Below are positions 51,057-59,950 of a stretch of 64,000 nucleotides of DNA, piece after piece. The number at the start of each line of letters is the position of its first letter. Position 1 is the stretch's first letter. The notes beneath the pieces were generated by a model. It worked only from the letters and a program-made list of their open reading frames with translations. It ran no database searches and had not been told where the DNA came from. A program made the translations under genes and the position numbers. Source of the stretch: Oscillospiraceae bacterium (lineage in GTDB: Bacteria; Bacillota; Clostridia; Oscillospirales; Ruminococcaceae); contig JAFRUS010000110.1 in NCBI GenBank assembly GCA_017438745.1, positions 1 to 64,000 on the forward strand, written 5' to 3'.

Positions 51057-51092
51057 CTGATCTCCCTCCCCCTTATATTATTAATTTTCACT

Positions 51093-51121
51093 ATTATATC
51101 AGAACAGATTCTAAATGTCAA
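51093..51121 (-). promoter_or_regulatory. Perfect promoter of the diguanylate cyclase gene
   Basis: On the minus strand TTGACA (51116-51121) and TATAAT (51093-51098) are 17 bases apart. The rest of 51122-51341 is A/T-rich and I see no gene in it. Confidence 0.88.
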
Positions 51122-51341
51122 TGCACATAAACTGAATTTTTGATGACAATTCGGGAACAAGGCACTGCTTTTCTTAAGAGTTCCATATTCTTTTTTAATC
51201 GTTTTTTAATTTTTCTTATATTTTATTTTAAAACAGGGAAGGTACAATATAGACAGTGGAAAGAGAGAACCACAAAAACAAAACGATATAAACCCATAAA
51301 ACAAAACCAAACCTTAAAGGACAAAAGAAAGGAACATCATT

Positions 51342-51839
51342 ATGGAAAACTACGAAATGATCGAAGAACTCAGAAAGAACGCAGACATCAGCTATCAGAC
51401 AGCTTCAGAGGTACTTGAGGGTACTGACTGGAACCTGGACGCTGCAAAGTCAGCACTTAAAAAGGAAGGCATTTACAGAGAGGAGACATTAGCTATGACA
51501 ACAACTAACAACAACGACTACACAAAGACAAACACAAACGAAAGCACAAAGGAATCAGTTAAGAGCGCATTAAGAAAGTTCGCAGACTGGTCAAAGGACA
51601 AGATCACAAGAGGCCTCAGAAACGACTTCTGTGTTGAGACAAAGGGCGGCAAGAGATTCACAATGCCTGTAACAATAATGGTGATCCTTTCGATCCTCCT
51701 TATCGAATTCGTACCGATCCTCTTCATCATAGGCTTCTTCATGGGCTGCCGCTTCACCTTCGAAGGCCCGGACCTCAGCGGAACAAAGTTCAGCGAAGAA
51801 GTATCAAAGATCAGATTCGACTGCGAAAGCAAAAACTGA
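51342..51839 (+). CDS. DUF4342-like membrane protein with UBA-like N-terminus
   Basis: The product is 165 residues. Residues 1-45 (YEMIEELRKNADISYQTAS, then EVLEGTDWNLDAA) resemble a three-helix UBA/CUE fold. After a polar linker comes a helix (SALRKFADWSKDKI) and the DUF4342-type block FCVETKGGKRFTMPVTI, leading into one membrane span (about 112-135) and a short tail with GPDLSGTKF. The paralogue 52145-52678 has the same plan. From family patterns DUF4342 proteins are uncharacterised. An AAGGAAC site precedes the ATG. Confidence 0.75.
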   Translation: MENYEMIEELRKNADISYQTASEVLEGTDWNLDAAKSALKKEGIYREETLAMTTTNNNDYTKTNTNESTKESVKSALRKFADWSKDKITRGLRNDFCVETKGGKRFTMPVTIMVILSILLIEFVPILFIIGFFMGCRFTFEGPDLSGTKFSEEVSKIRFDCESKN

Positions 51840-51902
51840 TAAAGACCAGTTAACACTCACGAGATAATACAAAAGATATTCCCCGTCAGGGAGTCGGGAT
51901 TA

Positions 51903-51961
51903 AAATTATTCAGAGATAACAATCCCCTCCACGCTGGAAGTGAAATTATTCAGAGATAACA
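51903..51961 (+). repeat. Two direct repeats between the DUF4342-like paralogues
   Basis: A 19-base unit, AAATTATTCAGAGATAACA, occurs at 51903-51921 and 51943-51961, 40 bases apart. It may come from partial duplication of the gap. The gap 51840-52144 holds no gene. Confidence 0.7.
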
Positions 51962-51970
51962 CTGAAAGAT

Positions 51971-52012
51971 CCCCCCCCTCCCCGCTGGGGAGGGGGGCAG
52001 GGGGGGAGGGCG
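51971..52012. repeat. GC-rich hairpin repeat
   Basis: A C-run with CTCCCC pairs with GGGGAG and a G-run around GCTG. The core GGGGGGCAGGGGGG is the reverse complement of the one in the repeat after ackA. Confidence 0.6.
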
Positions 52013-52144
52013 AAAATCCCCTGACTTAAAAAGCAGAGATAAAAGAGAAAATAAATAAGAACAAAAGAAAAAAGACAACAAAAAATAAATAGAAAACAAG
52101 AACAATAGAAAGAAAACATCAATCCCCTGAAAGGAGAATCCACT

Positions 52145-52678
52145 ATGGATAACTACGAAATGATAGAAAAACTCATGGAAAAAGCCGACGTAACCTACGA
52201 AGAAGCCAAAGGCGTCCTCGAAAGCGTTAAATGGAACCTTCTCGATGCCCTCATCGCACTCGAAAAGGAAGGCAAGATCAAAACCCCTGAACCGGCAAGC
52301 TACACCACAAAGCAGACAATAAACGAAGAAGCCGAAACAATAAGAAAGAACAAAAACCTCGAAACATTCGGCGGCGTCGTAAAAAGTATATTCACATGGA
52401 TCAAAAACGTAATTGTAAAAGGAATGAACAACAGCCTCTGCATCGTTGACGAAAAGAAGCAGAAATTCATCTCAATTCCGCTTACAATTTTCGCACTCTT
52501 CCTTGCAGTAGCATTCTGGCTGGTAGTAGTTCTTCTCGTTATTGAATTCTTCAGCGGCTGCTCATTTGTAATCGACGGACCTGACCTCGGTACAGACAAG
52601 GTGAATGAATTCATGGAGAAGATCAGATTCAAAAGCGGAAAGACAGATTCCTTCGACGATTTTGACGACAGGAAGTAA
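52145..52678 (+). CDS. DUF4342-like membrane protein, second paralogue
   Basis: This 177-residue protein has the same order as its neighbour: UBA-like residues 1-42 (YEMIEKLMEKADVTYEEAK), a polar linker, an amphipathic helix, the block LCIVDEKKQKFISIPLTI, one membrane span (about 117-140), and a tail with GPDLGTDKV. It starts after an AAAGGAG site. Codons ending in C are more frequent here than in the first copy, so the two have diverged in composition. The function is unknown; neighbours include a two-component system. Confidence 0.75.
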   Translation: MDNYEMIEKLMEKADVTYEEAKGVLESVKWNLLDALIALEKEGKIKTPEPASYTTKQTINEEAETIRKNKNLETFGGVVKSIFTWIKNVIVKGMNNSLCIVDEKKQKFISIPLTIFALFLAVAFWLVVVLLVIEFFSGCSFVIDGPDLGTDKVNEFMEKIRFKSGKTDSFDDFDDRK

Positions 52679-52690
52679 TCATCTTTAAGA

Positions 52691-52770
52691 ATAAGCCGGA
52701 TTTCCGGAGGGTGGGTTTACGGGGCTTCGCCCCGTCCCCCACGCTGATTTATAAATAAATCAGCGCTGCC
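52691..52770 (-). repeat. MITE-like palindromic element, reverse copy
   Basis: On the plus strand the order is AAGCCGGATTTCCGG, then ACGGGGCTTCGCCCCGT, then CGCTGATTTAT/ATAAATCAGCG (52742-52765). This is the reverse of the copy at 49828, with a shortened third hairpin. Confidence 0.78.
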
Positions 52771-52784
52771 CTAAACGCCTGCCC

Positions 52785-52813
52785 TTGAAAAAATACTGAT
52801 AATCTGTTACTAT
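52785..52813 (+). promoter_or_regulatory. Promoter of the two-component system
   Basis: TTGAAA (52785-52790) and TACTAT (52808-52813) are 17 bases apart, just after the repeat element. Confidence 0.55.
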
Positions 52814-52880
52814 ATAGTATATGACTGTCACACAGACTTTCTGTATGCGGTCCACAGATAATTTTTCGGGGGAACAACAG

Positions 52881-53555
52881 ATGAAAATACTTATAGTTGA
52901 AGATGAAGAAAAACTTGCCCGCTTTACCGAGCTCGAACTTAAGCACGAGGGCTACGAAACAGCCAAGGCTTTCGACGGGCGCACAGGTCTTGAAATGGCC
53001 GAAAGCGGCGAATACGACCTGATTTTACTTGATATTATGCTGCCGGGACTAAATGGTATCGAAGTATTAAGAAGAATAAGAAAAACTTCCGAAGTACCGG
53101 TAATTCTTCTGACTGCCCGTGACTCGGTAATGGACAAGGTATCCGGCCTCGATACAGGCGCAGATGACTACATCACCAAGCCGTTTGACATTGAGGAACT
53201 GCTTGCACGTATAAGGGCAGCACTCCGTAAAAGAACGGTCCAGGCTGAAACATCTTCAGCTTCACTTTCATTCGGTGACCTCGAACTTGATCCTGCAGCG
53301 CATACGGTAAAGTACGACGGACACGACATCGAACTCACAAACAAGGAGTTCGGCCTTCTGAAAAAGCTTCTTGAAAACAAGTCCATAGTCCTTTCACGCG
53401 AAACTCTTCTTGAAGACGTGTGGGGGTTTGACTACATGGGCGAGACCAACATAGTTGACGTCTACATCAGATACATCAGAAGCAAGATAGATGACGTTTA
53501 CGGCATCAAGATGATACAGACAGTAAGAGGCGTAGGCTATGTAATAAGGGACTGA
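52881..53555 (+). CDS. OmpR/PhoB-family response regulator
   Basis: This 224-residue regulator has a receiver domain (1-115) with the acidic pocket Glu7-Asp8, the phosphoacceptor Asp51 (LLDIMLPG), and ITKPFD. A winged-helix DNA-binding domain follows (about 128-224: LTNKEFGLLKKLLENKS, TNIVDVYIRYIRSKID, TVRGVGYVIRD). The ATG at 52881 follows GGGGG at 52868-52872; an upstream in-frame ATG at 52821 lies near the promoter and is rejected. The kinase gene starts 4 bases after the stop. Confidence 0.95.
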   Translation: MKILIVEDEEKLARFTELELKHEGYETAKAFDGRTGLEMAESGEYDLILLDIMLPGLNGIEVLRRIRKTSEVPVILLTARDSVMDKVSGLDTGADDYITKPFDIEELLARIRAALRKRTVQAETSSASLSFGDLELDPAAHTVKYDGHDIELTNKEFGLLKKLLENKSIVLSRETLLEDVWGFDYMGETNIVDVYIRYIRSKIDDVYGIKMIQTVRGVGYVIRD

Positions 53556-53559
53556 TCGT

Positions 53560-54876
53560 ATGGATGCAGAAAAAAAACAGAATGTAAAAATGCGTTCAAT
53601 AGCCAGAAAAATATCAGCAGATTTCAATTTCCGACTACTGATCATTTTTCTGTTAATCGATGCTCTCATTATTTTTCTGAACGTGACAAGCTGGATGATA
53701 TTTACCGAGTTCGATGCTCTGGGGATGAGTATCATCGATGCCTTCAGATCCGGAAAGGAATTTGACATCCCGGCAGGGCATTTCATCTTTCCGAATAAGG
53801 AAAATGATCCGGTCGAGTTTATCAATAAGATAAAATATTTCGTTCCGCAGATAAAAAAAGCAGTACCGGCTGTAAATATCGCAGTGGAAAGTATAAGTAT
53901 AGCGGCTATTCTTGCAGTGCCGGAGTTTTTCTGGCTGGTAACAGGATTTATCAGAGGCGGCAGCAGAGTTCGTAAAAAACTCGCACCTCTCAATCGTCTT
54001 GCAGCAACTGCACAGCTCATCAGTTCAGCAGATTTTGAAGGCGACAGCTTCCACGCACTCGAGGACGCACTAGAAAAAATAGACGCAAGTCAGACCGACT
54101 GCCATCTTTCCACAGGAAACACTGAACTTCAGGGCATCGAGTCAGCGATAAACAATCTCATCGACCGCATGAAGCAGTCCTACGTCCAGCAGGCACGTTT
54201 CGTGTCCGACGCTTCCCATGAACTGCGTACTCCTATCTCGGTCATCCAGGGTTACGCCAACATGCTTGACCGCTGGGGCAAGGAGGACGAAAAGGTTCTT
54301 GAGGAGTCGATTTCGGCCATCAAGACCGAATCCGAAAGCATGAGCAAACTTGTCGAACAGCTTCTTTTCCTCGCAAGGGGAGACAACGGAAAGAATCAGC
54401 TTACCATGGAGGATATTGACCTGAGTGCAATGATGCAGGAACTCTACGACGAATACCTCATGGTCGATCCGAATCACGAATTCATTCTGAAAAATGAGGG
54501 CGGACCGGTAATGGCATACGGCGACTACGCAATGATAAAGCAGACAGCCAGAATCCTTACTGACAACGCAGTGAAATATACTCCTGAAGGCAACGAAATT
54601 TATTTTTCAGCCTACACTGATGAAAAAGGAACACCTGTATTTGAAGTACAGGATACCGGCATAGGTATTGCGCCGGAAGATCTTCCGAAGGTCTTCGAAC
54701 GCTTCTACCGCGCCGACGATGCCCGCAACCGTAAAACCGGCGGCACCGGCCTCGGCCTTTCAATCGCAAAATGGATAGTAGACCGCCACGGCGGCCACTT
54801 CGACATAAAGAGCTATCCGGACGCAGGAACAAGATTTTCAGTATTCCTGCCGGTGAAGAATCCGGAGGGTAAATAA
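53560..54876 (+). CDS. Sensor histidine kinase
   Basis: The product is 438 residues. Two membrane spans (about 24-50 and 105-130) enclose an outer loop of about 55 residues that would sense the signal. A HAMP-like linker follows, then the dimerisation domain with His220 (SDASHELRTP) and the ATPase domain: N box TDNAVKYTPEG, G1 DTGIGIAPEDL, F box FERFYRADD, G2 GGTGLGLSIA. All catalytic boxes are intact. It pairs with the preceding response regulator. The loop gives no hint of the stimulus, and the regulator may also control nearby genes. Confidence 0.95.
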   Translation: MDAEKKQNVKMRSIARKISADFNFRLLIIFLLIDALIIFLNVTSWMIFTEFDALGMSIIDAFRSGKEFDIPAGHFIFPNKENDPVEFINKIKYFVPQIKKAVPAVNIAVESISIAAILAVPEFFWLVTGFIRGGSRVRKKLAPLNRLAATAQLISSADFEGDSFHALEDALEKIDASQTDCHLSTGNTELQGIESAINNLIDRMKQSYVQQARFVSDASHELRTPISVIQGYANMLDRWGKEDEKVLEESISAIKTESESMSKLVEQLLFLARGDNGKNQLTMEDIDLSAMMQELYDEYLMVDPNHEFILKNEGGPVMAYGDYAMIKQTARILTDNAVKYTPEGNEIYFSAYTDEKGTPVFEVQDTGIGIAPEDLPKVFERFYRADDARNRKTGGTGLGLSIAKWIVDRHGGHFDIKSYPDAGTRFSVFLPVKNPEGK

Positions 54877-54895
54877 AAATTATAAATACATCGCA

Positions 54896-54931
54896 AAAAA
54901 GCCACTCATGTGTTTTTCATGAGTGGCTTTT
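54896..54931. terminator. Bidirectional terminator
   Basis: AAAAGCCACTCATG (54897-54910) pairs with CATGAGTGGCTTTT (54918-54931). It serves the kinase gene and the convergent glgA. Confidence 0.88.
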
Positions 54932-54952
54932 GACATATCAATAAAAATTTCA

Positions 54953-56404
54953 TTACCATCCAAGAACTTTGTCGTAAAGTTCTTCGTATTTTCTCGCAGA
55001 ATGATCCCATGAGAAATTCTGCTGCATTCCGCGTTTTACTATGTCGTCCCAGCCCTTCGGCATGTCGTAGTAAACGTGCTTTGCGTAGTTGATTATGCCG
55101 AGCATTTCGTCGGCATTGTAGTTCGTGAATGAGAAACCTGTACCGGTGTTGTAATACTCGTTGTACGCCTCAACGCTGTCCTTAAGACCGCCTGTTTCAC
55201 GGACGATCGGTACAGTACCGTACTTGAGAGCGATGAGCTGTGTAAGACCGCATGGTTCGAAACGTGAAGGGACGAGCATTGCGTCTGCAGCTGCATATAT
55301 CTTGTGGGCACGGTTTTCCGAGAAGAAGATGTTTGCTGACATTCTTTCCGGCTTGATGCCCTGATAGTGTCTGAAGGTGTTTTCATATCGCTGTTCACCT
55401 GTACCGAGAACAACGAGCTGTGTGTTTTCGTCAACGATCCTGTCGAGCACCCAGTTTACAAGGTCGAGACCCTTCTGGTCTGTAAGACGTGAAATGATCG
55501 CAATCATGAACTTGTTCTTGTCAACAGGAAGTCCGAGTTCACGCTGAAGTTCCATCTTGTTTGCATCTTTTCCTTCACGGAAATTGTCGATGTTGTATTT
55601 CTTGTAGATCTCGTCATCTGTTTCCGGATTGTATATGCTGTAGTCGATACCGTTTATGATACCGCAGAGAGAATTGTTTCTTGCGCGGAGAAGACCGTCA
55701 AGTCCCTCGCCGTAGTATTCGTTCTGTATCTCGTTTGCGTATGTCTCGCTGACTGTTGAGATGTAATCGGCGTAAACCATACCGCCCTTGAGCATGTTGG
55801 CATCTTTCTTGAATTCGAGCTTGTCCGGTGTGAACATGTATCCCGGAAGATCGGTGTTGTATTCAAAAGTCTTGATATCCCATATACCCTGGAACTTCAG
55901 GTTGTGGATAGTCATTATTGTCTTTGTTCCGAAGTAGAACGGATTTTCAGCATACATCGAATGGAGAAATACAGGTATGAGCGCAGCCTGCCAGTCGTGG
56001 CAGTGGATGATGTCCGGCTTGAAGTTGATTACCGGCATGATCGCGAGAACTGCCTTGCAGAAGAAAGTAAAGCGCTCGATGTCGAACTTCGGATCGGAAT
56101 AAGGTCTGTCGCCGCCGAAATAATATTCGTTGTCAACAAAATAATATGTTATTCCGTTCATTTCGTATTTCATGATACCGACATGGAAGTTGCCTTTTCT
56201 CTTGCCGTAGTCCATATAGAAATGGTGGATGTACTGGAAGTTGTTCCTGTACTCCTGCGGAATGAAAGTGTAGTAAGGCATTATGACTGCAGCTTCGTAT
56301 TTTGATCTGTCGAGTGTCTGCGGAAGTGTTCCGACTACGTCGGCAAGTCCGCCTGTTTTGATAAACGGGACACATTCAGAAGCTGCAAAAAGAATTTTTT
56401 TCAT
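54953..56404 (-). CDS. glgA: Glycogen synthase
   Basis: This 483-residue GT5 enzyme adds glucose from ADP-glucose to growing alpha-1,4-glucan. The donor loop KTGGLADVVGTLP lies at residues 17-29. Later blocks are HCHDWQAALIPVFL, SRLTDQKGLDLV, and the C-terminal PSRFEPCGLTQL with GTVPIVRETGGLKDSV. Length is normal. No other glg genes are adjacent. The leader is about 185 bases (56405-56588) and contains no known riboswitch that I can see. Confidence 0.97.
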   Translation of the reverse strand: MKKILFAASECVPFIKTGGLADVVGTLPQTLDRSKYEAAVIMPYYTFIPQEYRNNFQYIHHFYMDYGKRKGNFHVGIMKYEMNGITYYFVDNEYYFGGDRPYSDPKFDIERFTFFCKAVLAIMPVINFKPDIIHCHDWQAALIPVFLHSMYAENPFYFGTKTIMTIHNLKFQGIWDIKTFEYNTDLPGYMFTPDKLEFKKDANMLKGGMVYADYISTVSETYANEIQNEYYGEGLDGLLRARNNSLCGIINGIDYSIYNPETDDEIYKKYNIDNFREGKDANKMELQRELGLPVDKNKFMIAIISRLTDQKGLDLVNWVLDRIVDENTQLVVLGTGEQRYENTFRHYQGIKPERMSANIFFSENRAHKIYAAADAMLVPSRFEPCGLTQLIALKYGTVPIVRETGGLKDSVEAYNEYYNTGTGFSFTNYNADEMLGIINYAKHVYYDMPKGWDDIVKRGMQQNFSWDHSARKYEELYDKVLGW

Positions 56405-56593
56405 ATATATGGATTCCTTTCAATATCTATGATAAAGCAGTTTCCGCTTGAAAACACATGTCATGATCAGCGGGTGAACAGAGACACAAGCCGTCATATT
56501 CATCACATCTGCAGTGTTTTAAGTGAAAAAAGAACTGCTTAAAAATACTTGTATTGTAATTGTTCCCGATAATGTGAAAATATCTGTTCTTCT

Positions 56594-56622
56594 ATTGTAG
56601 CATATTATAAAAAATAAAACAA
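56594..56622 (-). promoter_or_regulatory. Candidate promoter of glgA
   Basis: On the minus strand TTGTTT (56617-56622) and TACAAT (56594-56599) are 17 bases apart. A second TATAAT at 56605-56610 lacks a matching -35 box. Confidence 0.5.
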
Positions 56623-56714
56623 TTGCAGAATCGCACAATATTGAAAGAATTATTTCTATATATTGTTCCTATAACCAGTCCCGGTTTCCTGAACGCGGAT
56701 ATATTGAAAATCCA

Positions 56715-56743
56715 TTGCATTTGAGACTTTCGTGTGATATAAT
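56715..56743 (+). promoter_or_regulatory. Promoter of the GDPD gene
   Basis: TTGCAT (56715-56720) and TATAAT (56738-56743) are 17 bases apart. Nothing else is seen in 56623-56714. Confidence 0.65.
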
Positions 56744-56802
56744 AAATTTGTATGTTTTAGGGATGCAAAAAAATAGTATAAAACTGCAAGAGGTGGATAT
56801 GA

Positions 56803-58557
56803 GTGAAGAAAACGTGCAGATATTTCTTCCGGCTTATAAAAGATAATTTTATTTCACTTGCGGCATTTGAATTTATTTTCAAAGCATCTGTTTTCATTCT
56901 GTTTGTTCCGCTCATAGCAAAGCTCATGAACATTGCCACGAACAATGCAGGGATCATGTTCATCACAACGAAGAACGTTGCGAGACTCATGAAAAATCCG
57001 CTTATGATAGTCATGACAGCGGCCATGATATTAGTGTTTATCTGTGTCTCGTATTACGAGGTCTGCTGTATCTGGATGTGCTACCGGAAATATACCCGGG
57101 GAATAAAGATGACAGTCACCGACATGTTTGCGGACGGACTGATCCATCTCAGAAAGACCAGCCGCAGATACGGCATAAAGATCTATCTGCAGATGGCAGC
57201 AATTTTTCCTCTGCTTTGTTTTCACATGAACGTGATACTTTTTGACAGACTCGATATTCTTTCGAGTTGTTTAAAGTTCATTTTCAGAGGTGTACCGGTC
57301 AAATATATCGGTGCTGTTTCGGCAGTAGCATTTATTTTTCTGTTTTCCTTCTCGACCCAGAAGTTCGGAAAATCAATTTCGGGGCGTAAGGAAGGCGTTA
57401 AGCATTTTTTCCGCAGAACACTTCATCTGGTGGTCACCAATCTGCTGACCGGAATTGTTCTGTTTCTGATCTATCTTACGATAGTTGTCATCGCGGCTCT
57501 TGTGATCAGATTCTTCGGAAGCAGGAATTCTGCTCTTGTCTATCTGATCAGGACCGAGAATATTATGTACTACGTACTTGCGTTCCTTGCAGGTGCGCTT
57601 GGATACATCACCAACATAGCACTTCTGTTTATGTTCCAGAGCAAGCAGAAAATGGGAGAAAAGGTGCTGGAAAAACAGCCTAAAGGAATAAGAAGAAAAA
57701 TTGTGACCGTTCTTATTGCTGTTGTTTTTATGGCGGACGCCGGAACAGCGGCAGGCTATTGTATAAACGGTTCACATGTACTGGAGGAAATGTTTATTAG
57801 TACAAGTGTTACAGCGCACCGCGGAGGTGCAAAATTCGTTCCGGAAAATACGATGTACGGTGTGAAGTACGCCATCGAATCCGGTTCCGACTATATCGAG
57901 ATAGATGTTCAGCTTTCGGCAGACGGGGAAGTTTTCCTTCTTCATGACAACAATCTGAAAAGAACTACAGGTGCCAATAAGATGGCTTATAATCTTACCT
58001 ATGAAGAACTTTCAAAACTTGACGCCGGAAGCTACTTTGACAGTTCGTTTTCCGACGCTTACATACCTACTCTCGATGAGGTGCTTACCGAGTGCAAGAG
58101 TAAGATAAACCTCAACATCGAGATAAAGAGCTCAAGAAGAGGCGAGGAGCTCGTAACAAAGGTCCTTGAACTTATCGACAGGCATGAGATGAGGGAACAG
58201 TGCGTTATTACTTCCACGGAGTATCCTTACCTTAAGCAGGTAAAGGAAATGCGTCCGGAACTGCGCACAGGATATATCTCAAATATGCTTTACGGCGATC
58301 CGACTTCACTTAAGTACGCCGACTTCTTCAGCGTGAAGTTTGCAGTAGTCAACGAGAACTTTGTCCGTTCAGCTCACAATGCCGGCAAGGAGGTTCATGT
58401 CTGGACGGTAAACACCAAGCCGCTTATCAACAGAATGAAGGGCATGGACGTTGACAGCATAATCACCGACAACCCGGTTCTCGCAAGAAAGATACTTTCA
58501 AGAAAGAACGACAGGAAGAGTCTCGCGGAGATCCTTCAGACCTTCCTTTACAGATAA
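56803..58557 (+). CDS. Membrane glycerophosphodiester phosphodiesterase
   Basis: This 584-residue protein has an N-terminal membrane region of about eight spans (1-330, like the GPDPase membrane domain) joined to a GDPD domain from about residue 335. The active site shows TAHRGGAKFVPENT, EIDVQLSADGEVFLLHD and NLNIEIKS, and the end has VHVWTVNTKPLINRM with DSIITDNP. It should cleave glycerophosphodiesters or polyglycerol phosphate at the outer face. GTG 56803 follows an AGAGGTGG site; the ATG at 56799 is in a short other frame. The next gene starts 8 bases later. Confidence 0.93.
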   Translation: MKKTCRYFFRLIKDNFISLAAFEFIFKASVFILFVPLIAKLMNIATNNAGIMFITTKNVARLMKNPLMIVMTAAMILVFICVSYYEVCCIWMCYRKYTRGIKMTVTDMFADGLIHLRKTSRRYGIKIYLQMAAIFPLLCFHMNVILFDRLDILSSCLKFIFRGVPVKYIGAVSAVAFIFLFSFSTQKFGKSISGRKEGVKHFFRRTLHLVVTNLLTGIVLFLIYLTIVVIAALVIRFFGSRNSALVYLIRTENIMYYVLAFLAGALGYITNIALLFMFQSKQKMGEKVLEKQPKGIRRKIVTVLIAVVFMADAGTAAGYCINGSHVLEEMFISTSVTAHRGGAKFVPENTMYGVKYAIESGSDYIEIDVQLSADGEVFLLHDNNLKRTTGANKMAYNLTYEELSKLDAGSYFDSSFSDAYIPTLDEVLTECKSKINLNIEIKSSRRGEELVTKVLELIDRHEMREQCVITSTEYPYLKQVKEMRPELRTGYISNMLYGDPTSLKYADFFSVKFAVVNENFVRSAHNAGKEVHVWTVNTKPLINRMKGMDVDSIITDNPVLARKILSRKNDRKSLAEILQTFLYR

Positions 58558-58565
58558 AGTTACAC

Positions 58566-59726
58566 ATGTTTATTTACATATTAAGATGCGGCGATGACTC
58601 ACTTTATACGGGCATCGCCGCAGACATTCAAAAACGAATTAAACAGCACCGCGGTGAGATTAGCGGCGGCGCAAAATATACCCGCAGCCGCGGGGTAAAA
58701 AAACTTGAGGCGCTCTGGCAGACTGATGACAGCACCGCCGCAAGAAAAATGGAATATGCCATCAAGAAGCTTACGCGTGTCACTAAGGAAGAACTTATCA
58801 GTGCGCCGGAGCTTATTACAGAAAAATACATTCCGTCACTTTCGGACTATGACTACAAGGTGGCGGATAAGGAGGAACTTATTTTGAAAACAGATCTTAC
58901 AGCTACTGCCACATTCGGTGTGGCCGGAAATTTTACGGGACATCTTGAACAGGCAGGGGAAGCTTCGGATTTTAAAAACATGAAGGTGGATGACGCTGCA
59001 GCTCCGAAGGCTATCTTCCCGACATATATACCGGGAGCAAAGGAACCGGCTCCGAAATTCCTTTCCGTTTTCCCGTTTGATCCGGATACGATCCTCTATC
59101 CGGCTGATCAGAAGAAACTTCAGATAGAACCTGAATGTGCAGTGATCTTTGAAGCAGAGTGGGAAGGTACCAGCCTTAAATCACTTAAAGCCATCGCATT
59201 CGGAGCTTCAAACGACTGCTCAATAAGACGCGATGGAGCGAAGAAGATTAGTCTTAAGAAAAACTGGGGAAAGTGTTCCAAGGGCTTTTCAGCTCATGCT
59301 ATCCCGCTCGATTCCTTTGATGAAAACAGCGTTATAAACGACTACCGTATAGCAAGCTTTCTCGTCCGTGACGGGAAAGTCTATCCTTACGGCGAGGACA
59401 GTGCAGTAAAGGACTACAGCTACATTTACGGCAGGCTTATGAACTGGATGCTTGACAAGTTCAATAACCAGCAGGATGAAGGACCTGCCGAAAACATAAA
59501 CGCTTATCTGAACGCAGCAGGCCGTCCGGAAAGAATACTTGTTTCCATAGGCGCCACACGATACACTGAATTCGGCGAAACAAACTTTCTTACCTACGGT
59601 GACCATTCAGTGGTCGTTCTCTATCCGGGCTCAAAGTACTCATCAGATCAGATAGAGAAAATGGTACTTGAAAATGACCTTGAGAAGGAAGATATATCAT
59701 ATCTCGATCAGGTCGTATGTGAATAA
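58566..59726 (+). CDS. Fusion of GIY-YIG nuclease domain and DUF5718-like domain
   Basis: This 386-residue protein has a complete GIY-YIG domain (1-85: YILRCGDDSLYTGIAADIQK with RIKQHRGEISGGAKYTRSRG), as in UPF0213/SLX1-like small proteins. The remainder (about 110-386) opens with FGVAGNFTGHLEQAGEASDF, which I recall from DUF5718, and ends with SIGATRYTEFGETNFLTYGD. The middle (CAVIFEAEWEG, FGASNDCSIR) resembles the fumarylacetoacetate-hydrolase fold. A nuclease joined to such a domain is unusual. It lies 8 bases after the GDPD gene, probably in one operon, and its ribosome-binding site is weak. Confidence 0.8.
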   Translation: MFIYILRCGDDSLYTGIAADIQKRIKQHRGEISGGAKYTRSRGVKKLEALWQTDDSTAARKMEYAIKKLTRVTKEELISAPELITEKYIPSLSDYDYKVADKEELILKTDLTATATFGVAGNFTGHLEQAGEASDFKNMKVDDAAAPKAIFPTYIPGAKEPAPKFLSVFPFDPDTILYPADQKKLQIEPECAVIFEAEWEGTSLKSLKAIAFGASNDCSIRRDGAKKISLKKNWGKCSKGFSAHAIPLDSFDENSVINDYRIASFLVRDGKVYPYGEDSAVKDYSYIYGRLMNWMLDKFNNQQDEGPAENINAYLNAAGRPERILVSIGATRYTEFGETNFLTYGDHSVVVLYPGSKYSSDQIEKMVLENDLEKEDISYLDQVVCE

Positions 59727-59790
59727 TTCTGATCAGCCTCCGGTACCGGATCCGCCCGGTACCAGTGCACAGATCTTTACAAAAATAAAA

Positions 59791-59830
59791 ACGCTTCCGG
59801 AAAGCATTCTCTCCGGAAGCGTAATTTTTT
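59791..59830 (+). terminator. Terminator after the GIY-YIG fusion gene
   Basis: ACGCTTCCGGA (59791-59801) pairs with TCCGGAAGCGT (59812-59822), followed by AATTTTTT. Confidence 0.88.
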
Positions 59831-59831
59831 A

Positions 59832-59940
59832 GGAAACGCTGATTTATTCATAAATCAGCGTGGGGCAAAGGGGCGAAGCCCCTCAAAACCCACCTCCGGA
59901 AATCCGGCGAAGCCGGATTTCCGATTTGATCAGTGTTTCT
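59832..59940 (+). repeat. MITE-like palindromic element, best copy
   Basis: The ends are inverted repeats with one mismatch: GAAACGCTGAT on the left and ATCAGTGTTTC on the right. Inside are CGCTGATTTAT/ATAAATCAGCG, AGGGGCGAAGCCCCT, and GGAAATCCGGCGAAGCCGGA. There is no ORF. The element lies directly between a terminator and the end of the next gene. Confidence 0.82.
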
Positions 59941-59950
59941 TACGTAAATA

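Noticed and set aside
51903..51961. CRISPR array
   Set aside because: There are only two repeat copies, no further spacers and no cas gene in the window.
52821..52880. Twenty extra residues at the start of the response regulator
   Set aside because: Receiver domains begin at the MKILIVEDE strand; the earlier ATG lies just past the promoter and has no ribosome-binding site.
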